From: Ampelomyces quisqualis
Taxonomy: Eukaryota > Ascomycota > Dothideomycetes > Pleosporales > Phaeosphaeriaceae
NCBI GenBank assembly: GCA_018398575.1
Contig: JAGTXZ010000011.1
Span: forward strand, 2,232,001 to 2,296,000
Length of the DNA: 64,000 nt
Direction: 5' to 3'
The notes beneath the pieces were generated by a model. It was given only the letters and a program-made list of their open reading frames with translations, made no database searches and was not told the DNA's origin. Position 1 is the first letter of the stretch. The number at the start of each line of letters is the position of its first letter. The position numbers were made by a program, and so were the translations under genes. Below, piece after piece: positions 56,106 to 64,000 of this stretch.

Positions 56106-57021
56106 AGGGGATTGCTACCTAAACATTTCGTCATACCTGCACACGCAAACGTTGCAAGTAGAAGCACAAGTTGACCTTGGAATTGACAGAGCAAAGACGC
56201 TGTTAACATCGATGCGAAAGTATATGAGCAGATGACAGCGCGCTTGTGACTTGTGTAGATTGCACAAAACCGCGTGTCGGATCGAAGCGTATTCACCCTC
56301 ATGGGAAACTTGCGCTACGGTCAACGCGATTCATGGGTCTGGGATCATTCATCTTTGCCCTCTTCTGGCTCGCGATCGACATCGCGGCATGTCCCGTGTC
56401 GTAGGATGCGTGGTTCGCGTGGAGGTACGCTGGCCTCGGTATCGTCGGCAGGATGTATATGCTCCGGGTGATTTTGCCGGGGCAGGAAGGGGGAAGGCAG
56501 AGAAGGGCTGTTGATGGCTTATTGTGTTGCGTTTGTGTCTGCATATAGTACAATGTGTAGAAATACTTAACTTTGTAAAAAATCACAGTCAGGAGAGAAA
56601 GTGAGAGAGTGATGTAAAGCCTAATTTCGACCCTGAGGCTAATTCGACCGACAAGGCAGATCGGGAAACTGGGTAAGTTCTTCTAGAACCTAGTGTTGTA
56701 GCTACTCCACTTTGCTAGCGATTGTCTAAACGTTGATATCACATGCTTGTTGGATTTCGGTGCCTGGCGTGTACGTTGCGGCAGGGAAAAGCGCGGCGAG
56801 AGATAAGGGCGGAGGAGGCGGTGAGAAAGCATCGCGTTAGACAAAACGACATTCAGGACGGATGAGCTAATGCAGTGGCTTTCAAGATGTGCAATGTTTG
56901 CCAGCAAAAAGCTATTCAGTGTGATGTCTACGGCAAAGCAGACGCGGGTATGAATCTTGTGGCCATCACATGCTCAGATCGAACGCCATACGCCGTTTTT
57001 TCCTCCTCTCCCCGTGATGCC
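56106..57021. other. convergent intergenic region
   Basis: 916 bp between the amidotransferase and bub3 gene ends. Short frames only; no domain, RNA gene or repeat recognised. Confidence 0.5.
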
Positions 57022-58176
57022 TTATTTCTTCTTGCCCTGTGCTTCGGTCGCGCTCAGCTCCCGGATGAAGACCTTGATGACACCGTCTGGGACATCGTCT
57101 ACGCCGTCCTCGAAACCGGGGCTTACACCGACGGCGACGAACTTTCCGTCTGATGAGAAGTCGATGGTTTGCACACTGGCGGGGAACTTCTGGTACTGTC
57201 GGATTCTCCTCTTGGCTACAGCGTCCCAGAGAGCGACTACACCGTCTCCCCCTCCTGTCGCAAAGGTGCCGTGAACGGGGTGGTATGCTAGCGCGTGGAC
57301 TGGGTAGACGACATCTTGACCGTCGACTGTTTGCCTGTGGCACTTGAAAGCGTATTTTCGCGACTGCGACTCCTCGGACGGGTCGAACCACTCGACCGCC
57401 ACACGGCCCTCTATGCTGGAGCTTGAGTAGCCTGCATCATTGGGCATGCATGCGACCGCGCGGGTCATGTACTTCATGGAGCTTTCTCTCTGCTGCCACG
57501 GAGCCAGGTCCACAGTCTCTCCACCGCCCCGCTTCGCAGCTTCTGCCAGCTTGTCGAGCTCGTAGATGTTGACCGCTCTGCTGGCCATGGCGACGACGAG
57601 CTTGGTGGGCGATGCGGACAGCGAAAAGGGCTTCGAGGGCAAGCGGACAGCGGAAAAGTCGCCGGGCCGTGAGAGATGGTGCAGATGCAGCGTCGAGTCC
57701 CACGATGCCGAGATCAAGAGGTTGTGGGGTGCGGAGAAGAGGATGTTGCGGACACCTGTGGCGTGCGTCGACATGACCGTCTGCGACGCGGTTTCCAGGT
57801 CGATTCTGCGCGCGTTAGCCAGCTTGTTCACGCCCCGCCTCGTCTGCGCAGGGAGCCTGACCTCCGCACCTCCCAATCCAGACCACATGTGAAAGCCTCG
57901 TTGTCGTCGCGGCCGAAGCACACATCCAGCACGGGCGCCCGGTGCTGGAACTTCTGCAGCAGCTTGCCGCCCGGCTCAGCATGTGTGTCGTACAGGTAGA
58001 CATTGCGGTCCCATGAAGATACAAGCAACCGTGTCGGCGTCGTCGGCGAGAACTTGACCGACGAGATGGGCTCCGAGGGATTTTGCGCGAGCTCGAATTG
58101 GCCTGCAGAGGTCAGTGTGGAAGCTTGAGCAATACAGAGACGTTCTGCAAGAGCCAAGAGAAGACGTACTAGACAT
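57022..58176 (-). CDS. bub3: mitotic checkpoint WD40 protein Bub3
   Basis: Exons 58176-58170, 58102-57862 and 57805-57022 give about 343 aa. The first coding exon is only 7 nt (Met, Ser and one base); intron 1 (67 nt, GTACGT...CTGCAG) joins it to QFELAQNPSEPISSVKFSP. Intron 2 (56 nt, GTCAGG...GCGCAG) gives GLDWEVRRIDLET, the expected Bub3 junction. The product is a seven-bladed propeller with segments such as LLVSSWDRNVYLYD, LLISASWDSTLHLH, EGRVAVEWFD and FATGGGDGVVALWD. EGRVAVE matches the conserved Glu-containing loop that binds GLEBS motifs of Bub1/Mad3. Bub3 recruits Bub1 to phosphorylated MELT motifs on Spc105/Knl1. The gene shares a 174-bp promoter with gpn2. Confidence 0.92.
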
Positions 58177-58350
58177 GTTGTGGGGGGTGTTGCGCGCAGA
58201 TGAGGTGAAGGCTGTAGGCGAGAGCTGCGTACGGAGCGGAGCATAGATGCAGCGCCGCAAACCAATGACGGCGCTAGTGGGCCATAGATCTATCTACTAT
58301 GCCCACTTTCACATTGCCTCCCCTCCCGCCCCCCTCTCCTGCACACCAAG
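58177..58350. promoter_or_regulatory. compact bidirectional promoter, bub3 / gpn2
   Basis: Only 174 bp separate the start codons. This leaves room for short leaders and at most a few binding sites, so the two genes probably share control elements. A pyrimidine-rich run (about 58300-58340) precedes the gpn2 ATG. Confidence 0.6.
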
Positions 58351-59608
58351 ATGCCATTCGCGCAGCTGGTCATAGGGCCGCCGGGCTCGGGCAAGTCGAC
58401 GTACTGCGACGGCATGCAGCAGTTCATGGGCGCCATGGAGCGCAAGTGCTCGGTGGTGAACTTGGACCCCGCCAACGACGCCACTTCTTACCAGCCCGCA
58501 GTCGACGTACGGGATTTGGTCACCATCGACGACATCATGGAGCAAGAGATACTGGGCCCCAACGGCGGCGTGCTGTTCGCGCTCGAGGAGCTGGAGCACA
58601 ACCTGGACTGGCTGGCGGAGGGCCTGAAGACACTCGGAGGTCCGCAGCAACACGGCAGATGAAGTGCTTGCATTGACCATGTATCAGACGACTATCTTCT
58701 GTTCGATTGCCCGGGCCAGGTCGAGCTCTTCACACACCACGGCTCCTTGCGGAACATCTTCTTCCGCCTTCAAAAACTTGGGTATCGAGTATTCGCCCAC
58801 CACCCGCTGCGAGCAATAGCGCGCTGACCCTCGACAGCTCGTTGTCGTACACTTGACCGACTCGATCATTCTGTCTCGACCGTCGCTCTACGTCTCCTCG
58901 CTACTGCTAGCACTGCGAAGCATGCTGCAGATGGATCTGCCGCATCTGAACGTCCTCACCAAGATCGACAACCTCCGAAACTATCCAGACCTGCCCTTCA
59001 ACCTCGACTACTATACTGAAGTGCAGGACCTACACTATCTGTTGCCGCACCTCAACCGCGAGCAGACGTCTGGCATCCCCGGCCCAACAGCAGGCGGCGC
59101 GAGCGATGACGTAGACATGGACGACGCAGAGCCGACCTCTAAATTCTCCGCCCTCAACAAGGCCATTGTCGAGTTGGTCGAAGAATTTGCGCTGGTGGGG
59201 TTTGAGACCCTGGCGGTGGAAGACAAGACGAGCATGATGACGCTTCTGCGCGCCGTAGATCGCGCTGGTGGTTATGCACTGGGCGGCGTCGAAGGCGCCA
59301 ACGAAACCGTGTGGCAGATGGCAATGTCGTCACAAGGCGTGACCATGGATGCGCGAGATGTGCAAGAGCGATGGCTGGATCGACGAGACGAGCTGGACGA
59401 AGAAGAGAGAAAGGCGTGGGCGGAGGAGAGCAAGGAGATGCAAGATCCCCCAGAAGCTGCCCAGCAATCTCCTACCACCGAGACACAGCCCGTGGCGCCG
59501 AACAAGCCGCAGGCTTCAGGACAGGATGACGACATGGATGACTTGGAAGAAATGAGACAGTTCATGGACAAGAAAGGCGACGCTGGTGTCAGCATTGTCA
59601 AGAAGTGA
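58351..59608 (+). CDS. gpn2: GPN-loop GTPase 2
   Basis: Exons 58351-58639, 58688-58788 and 58838-59608 give about 386 aa; introns are 48 and 49 nt. Motifs are the P-loop GPPGSGKST (9-17), NLDPAND, the family-defining Gly-Pro-Asn insertion (GPNGG at 69-73), DCPGQVELF and LTKID. The C-terminal tail is acidic and Gln/Pro-rich with DDDMDDLEEM. Gpn2 acts with Gpn1/Npa3 and Gpn3 in the assembly and nuclear import of RNA polymerase II and III. Another polymerase gene, rpb8, is 18 kb away. Confidence 0.93.
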
Positions 59609-59993
59609 AAGACGCCCACCAGCTGTAGGTCGGTCACGGAAAGTAAGGCTGTAAGCAGTGTTACGGAGGGTTGGAGTCTGGACCTTGTAGTGAAACCCCG
59701 CAGTGTGGGGTACGCAACGCGTCGCGTCGGTGAATGGCCTGTACGCGATCCGACCAAAGACTAACAGTATACCGCAATGTGCGCATTAGCCTAGATAATG
59801 AGAATTTGCCCGCCGCCACCTTCAATTGGGTGCAGTCTCATACATGTTGAAGCGCAAGCCTTCTGACGAGCTAGACGGCCCGCACGCGTCGAGCTCCATC
59901 TTCCGTCATGGCCCCCCACGACGCCAGCACAAGCGGCTATTCCGCCTTCGGGACCACGACGCACACTCGTGGAAGCCAAAGACAAAGCGCGCC
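59609..59993. other. intergenic region, promoter and leader of the chm7-like gene
   Basis: 385 bp. An in-frame ATG at 59844 upstream of the chosen chm7-like start would extend that protein by 50 basic residues; otherwise nothing is recognised. Confidence 0.45.
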
Positions 59994-61465
59994 ATGCCTG
60001 AGCTGCTGGACTTCATTCTGCAGCATGAAGACGCCTTCAGGAAGTATTCGACTCCCTGACATCTCACCCTCGCTCGCACACGCTAACACTTTGCAGTCAG
60101 TACCGCCTTGCTTCCCTCTACGCAGACTTTCGCCAGCAGCTCGAGGTGAACCCCGAGGGATACCATGCAAACATCGCCGCGTGGTCCCAAGCACTGACCG
60201 ATGCGGCGCGAGCGGGCGCGATTCCCGCTCAGGGCACGACGCATGATCTGCTGCACATTCGAGCCACCGACGAGCTCGCGCAAGCACTACAACACCCCCA
60301 GCATGGCAAACCTACATGTCTGCCCGCTGTATTCCACGACGCTGTACAGAAGAAGCAGATGGTTCCCATGAAAGACTTTCTGGCTGCGACAGAGAGCATC
60401 TACAAGACTTCGTGGGTACCTTCGCCATGGAAGGTCCTACAATGGGGTCTGCGGCAGGTGGGCGTCTTGGGCCAGTCGAGGTCGCCGGAGAAGCTCAGCG
60501 CGGGCAACTTTGTGGTGCTGAAGAATGTGGAGGTCGCTGCGGACGAAATACTGAAGAAGATGAAGGAGCATGCCTCAGCCGCTGACAGGGTGCTGTCCAA
60601 GACAGACTTCCTGAACCGATTCGCGCTCGTTCTTAACCCAGCAGCGCCACTCACCACGACCGATTTGAACATAATCCTGCTCCATCTTGCTAGGGACAAG
60701 CAAGCGATATCGTACAATGCGCAGACGATCAAGTTCAGGCCCGAGCTTGAGGCAGTGCCTGAACCCATCACACACGAGGACGAGGCCATCGCTAACCTCC
60801 GCGATACGCTGGCAAACATCAGCGCCCAAATACCCCCGTTGATGGAGAAGATCACAGAAGCTGATGCCGCCGCGCGGGAGGCCGTAAGTGCGAAGCAAAT
60901 GATCCGGGCCAAAGCAGCTCTGCGCTCAAAAAAGCTTGCCGAAACCGCCCTTGCACAACGTTCAGACGTTGCGCTTCAGCTTGAAAGTGTCTACGCACAG
61001 CTGCAATCCGCAGCCGATCAAGTCGAGATCGTAGAAGCCATGCGTGCAGGTGCCGATGCACTCAAGAGTCTCAACGAGAGGGTCGGCGGTGCAGAAGGCG
61101 TGCAGGGTGTTGTTGATGCTGTCAACGAGCAGATGGCCACCACGGAGGAGATCGCCAATATCATCAACGAGACTGACCAACCGCTTGACGAGGCTGAGAT
61201 TGACGACGAGTTCGAAGCGCTCGAGAAGGCGGAGAAGGAGAAGGCAGAGCAAGACGCTGCGGCGAAGACGGCGGCCAGGTTGGCTGAGTTGGCTGAGGTA
61301 GAAGAGAAACGAAAGGAGAAAGAGAAGCAAGCACAGGAGGACAGGAAGACAGAAAAGCATATCGAAGAGGCTTCGCAAGAGCTGTCGAGGCTATCATTTC
61401 AACAACCGGATGAGGAGGATAGGAAGACTGCCGAGACCGAGCAGCGCATCGCAGTTCCATATTAG
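59994..61465 (+). CDS. chm7: Snf7-family ESCRT-III-like protein, CHMP7/Chm7 type
   Basis: Two exons, 59994-60043 and 60097-61465 (53-nt intron, GTATTC...TTGCAG), give about 472 aa. The splice joins MPELLDFILQHEDAFR to NQYRLASLYADFRQQ. The N-terminal half is a winged-helix-like region (SWVPSPWKVLQWGLRQVG). The C-terminal half is a Snf7-type helical hairpin with long E/K/A-rich coiled coils (roughly 230-450). A MIM-like acidic helix may lie near the end. Chm7 is the nuclear-envelope adaptor that brings ESCRT-III to defective nuclear pores and resealing envelopes, working with LEM-family inner nuclear membrane proteins. The ATG at 59844 is an alternative start. Confidence 0.82.
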
Positions 61466-61902
61466 CATGCAAATTTCGCTGTACATTATGGGGTTTCTCG
61501 CATAGCAGCGGAGTTGGAAAGTTATGGGTAGTGTATGTTCCTTGGGACATGTTCATGTCTGTCAAGATATTCTGTCATTTGCTCAAAGTCCACTCGTGCT
61601 AAGTAAAGATGTTATCGCACACCCATGTCTGTATTCTCATCTGCCATTTCCCAACCTCTCCCAAGCCTGACTGACTTTCGGCTCGGCGGACTGACGTCGC
61701 CCTCCACCCGGGATAGCCCCACTATTCCCATTCCAACACTAATCCCCATCCAGACTCCGCCGCCAAGACCGTCGAACCTCACTTGCCCATCGTTCCGCCA
61801 TCACACACGCAATCTATCCCCACTACCACCACGACCACCACCCTCTGTGTCCTCGCCGGACTCATCCTACACCACAAAGCTCTCCACTCTACACATATCA
61901 CA
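61466..61902. other. intergenic region, promoter of the complex I subunit gene
   Basis: 437 bp. The right half is rich in CCACC/CCATC runs, typical of a C-rich leader; no defined element is recognised. Confidence 0.45.
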
Positions 61903-62356
61903 ATGTCGACCGCGCTCCGCGCCGCCACGCGGCTCACCGCCCGACCCTCCACTATCCGACCAGTCACCCGCGCCTTCTCACAATCACAAGTCGTCAAAGG
62001 CGGCCACGGAACCTCTTACGATCCGCCGACGGGATGGTTGTTTGGCGTTAAGCCAGGGGAGAAGTACGAAAAGGAGGGATGGGAAGGACCTATGTACTGG
62101 GGATTCTGTGGATCGATGGTGTTTGCAGTCGTGGCGTACGCATTTAAGCCGGATACGAGGTACGTTTTTTGCGTTGTACGGGGGAGCGGGACTGCAGCTC
62201 TAGAGTTTGATCAACCCAATGCCGTTTTGGCGGAAGAAGATAAAGTCAGCGCAAGGGCTAACACATGACAGCATTCAAACGTGGGCCCTGGAAGAAGCGC
62301 GGCGCAGACTCGAAGCTGAAGGCATCTTGCCCGACCCCGACTCAAAGAAGGAATAG
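61903..62356 (+). CDS. mitochondrial complex I ESSS-type subunit (NDUFB11-like)
   Basis: Two exons, 61903-62159 and 62272-62356 (112-nt intron, GTACGT...TGACAG), give about 113 aa. The N-terminus is an Arg/Ala/Ser/Thr-rich mitochondrial presequence (MSTALRAATRLTARPS...TRAFSQS). The mature part starts GGHGTSYDPPTGWLFGVKPGE, has one membrane span (WGFCGSMVFAVVAYAF) and ends with the matrix- or intermembrane-facing helix SIQTWALEEARRRLEAEGIL. This matches fungal ESSS/NDUFB11 accessory subunits of the distal membrane arm of NADH:ubiquinone oxidoreductase. The last helix appears only after splicing. Confidence 0.85.
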
Positions 62357-62755
62357 TTCGGATCGAAAGCAAGCTCGGCGGGCTCATGATCATATCTTGG
62401 AACGGGACAGACAGAAACTGTACATATGCAACCAAAGCATCAGAGCAGACGAAACACTTTTTTCTTTTTGGTGGCATGGGCTCTATCGATTTCATGGGGA
62501 ATGGCATTTGCAATGTTTCTTCGATACCACAGCAAGTGTAGCCATTAGAGAAAGCAACCATGATTCGAGAGTCTCAGACTGGTCTCTAAACTACAGCAAA
62601 CCACATCTTGGAGCCAGATCAGTTCTTCAGATCCTAAACTCATTCATTCCCAACTCCCAATCCTCATCTCAACCCCAATCTCATCTCCTCACATATCTCT
62701 CCTATTTCCTTTCACCCCCGCCACACCCCCTTCTTCCTTCTCCCTTCTCTCTTCC
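62357..62755. other. convergent intergenic region
   Basis: 399 bp between gene ends, pyrimidine-rich on the right side (62680-62755). No feature recognised. Confidence 0.5.
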
Positions 62756-63821
62756 TTAGAACTCATTCCCCAAAGCCCGAACGCGCTTCTTATACGCCTC
62801 AAAATCCCTAATCCCCCCCTTAATCCCATCCTGCAACATCTCCACCTGCTCCTCCATCCCCTCCACCATCGCACGCATCACACCCATCTCCCCCTCCAGC
62901 CCCGCATTCCTCGTCGCCAGCCTATCCTTGTCCATAGTGAGCGTTTTGACGCAATCCATCGTCGCCGCGTGGTCGGCCGTCAACTTGGTCATCTCTGCGT
63001 TTTTCTGCGCAGTGGTTTCTTCGACGGCCGTCTTGATGCGCGCGAGCTCGGTGGCTAGAGAAGTCGTTTGGTTTTTCAGGGTGTCGCGCTCTGTGGTGAG
63101 GGCTTGGGTGTGTGTGCGGGTTGTGGTGAGTGTGGTGGTTAGGTCGTGGACGAGACATGCCTGGGCGGTGTGTTTGTCGCGGAGGAGTTGGTAGGAGGTG
63201 GTGAGTTCTGTGATTTGGGTGGCTGTGGGGGAGGAGGGGGGGTTGGGATCTTTGTTGGCGGTGGTCATGGCCTCGAGTGCGGCTTCTTGCGCGTTGCGGT
63301 CCGTCGCCAGAGTGTTGATGGTCTTGTTTGCTTCGTCGAGTTGGGTCTGCATGGTCTTGGGTTTTTCTTGGAGGTCTGCGCTTGTCTGCGAGGGGACGAC
63401 GTGTTGCTGTGACATGTTTGGAATTGTCCCAGTCGATGGAAGTGTTAGCCTTTTTGGCTAGCGGTCATTGTTTGTCGCCCGGGTTTGTTGATTGACTTAC
63501 AGGAGTTACAGCAGTCTGGACTCGCTTCCTCAGGGTCTGGGGGCGAGAATATGTTATCGGCGCACTGTCTAACCTCCGCTTCTTGACGGCAGAGAATTCA
63601 CCGGATACTGGGGAGCTCGCGCGGGGCTTTACTGCGCGAGGCAATAGTGTGCGCTTCATGAGGGGTTCATCGCCGCCGCTGTCGCTATCGCTGTCGCTGT
63701 CGTCGAGTACAGCATTATTGCGTTTGCGAACCTTCTTCCTCATAGTTGCCGGAGTCGTCGCAGCGTTGCTTTGCGGAGACTGCATCCGGGTCTTGGGTAC
63801 ACACGCTGGCTGACCACTCAT
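62756..63821 (-). CDS. hypothetical coiled-coil protein
   Basis: Proposed exons 63821-63501 and 63406-62756 give about 323 aa, joined by a 94-nt intron (GTAAGT...TCACAG). The first 107 residues are basic with a Ser/Asp cluster (DDSDSDSDSGGDEPL) and possible nuclear signals (RKKVRKRN, KKRRLD). The rest is an almost continuous coiled coil (roughly 125-300) rich in Thr, Glu, Leu and Ala with few aromatics. No domain is recognised. The layout (basic disordered head plus long coiled coil) fits nuclear, kinetochore or spindle scaffold proteins, but that is only a resemblance. Two separate genes (MSGQPAC... and MSQQHVV...) are the alternative; the in-phase strong splice sites favour one gene. Confidence 0.6.
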
Positions 63822-64000
63822 CTCTAGATCCCTGAATTGGAAGTGCTTGAGGTGTTCTGAACTGAGTCGAAGTACCACTATGTATACGACTGAAGTGGCC
63901 AGACGTGTCTCCAATCGTTAGTAGGTGGGACACTAAAGAGACGCGGAGGTCGAGGCAGATGGAAACGATGACCAAGACTAGAGGTGAAGGTGAGCAAACA

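Noticed and set aside
1..64000. Search for tRNA, rRNA, CRISPR, transposase and NRPS/PKS sequences
   Set aside because: No convincing tRNA B-box, rRNA segment, repeat-spacer array, transposase motif or secondary-metabolite domain was seen by eye.

Overview
The window is nuclear DNA of a filamentous ascomycete (Pezizomycotina), most likely a Dothideomycete of the Pleosporales type. The signs are densely packed eukaryotic genes on both strands, many short introns (mostly 45-70 nt, GT...AG, with CTAAC/CTGAC/CTAAT-like branch sites), gene families limited to filamentous fungi, and C-to-T decay in relic genes that resembles repeat-induced point mutation (RIP). Organism placement is inference from family resemblance. 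Exon boundaries were worked out by hand from splice signals, reading frame and recalled family conservation; none was checked by alignment or transcripts.

Layout. 0-4 kb: a secreted cupredoxin-like protein with a Pro/Ala/Glu repeat tail, a gene-poor stretch and a relic SAP/F-box-like gene. 5-16 kb: hamartin (tsc1), tap42 and a Dicer (dcl1). 17.9-22.4 kb: a Mid2-like single-span membrane protein, a decayed multi-span membrane protein gene and a zinc-free alcohol dehydrogenase-like oxidoreductase. 23-41 kb: a compact housekeeping block with a Ulp1-type SUMO protease, tyw1, the PP2A catalytic subunit, a sphingoid-base-phosphate phosphatase, rho4, dad1, sen34, tyw2, a Nudix hydrolase and rpb8. 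41-49 kb: a large F-box protein and a PMC1-type calcium ATPase, separated by microsatellite-rich DNA. 49-56 kb: a 2.9-kb stretch without a supported gene, an MFS transporter, a small TA-rich degraded block and a glutamine amidotransferase-like gene. 57-64 kb: bub3, gpn2, chm7-like, a complex I ESSS subunit and a coiled-coil protein of unknown function.

How the genes relate. Two loose functional groupings stand out. tsc1 and tap42 are tandem neighbours that both act in TOR signalling, and the gene for Tap42's direct partner, the PP2A catalytic subunit, lies 20 kb away. tyw1, sen34 and tyw2 sit within 12 kb and all act on tRNA maturation; Tyw1 and Tyw2 catalyse consecutive wybutosine steps on tRNA-Phe, and Sen34 cuts tRNA introns. 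Several pairs are divergent over short shared promoters (tap42/dcl1, lcb3/rho4, dad1/sen34, tyw2/Nudix, rpb8/F-box, bub3/gpn2).

No intact mobile element, tRNA, rRNA, CRISPR array or secondary-metabolite cluster was seen. Nothing here amounts to a clearly undescribed system. The best leads are the wybutosine/tRNA-splicing neighbourhood, the TOR trio, the predicted CHCC zinc site of the Dicer, and the RIP-like decay of two genes and one TA-rich block.
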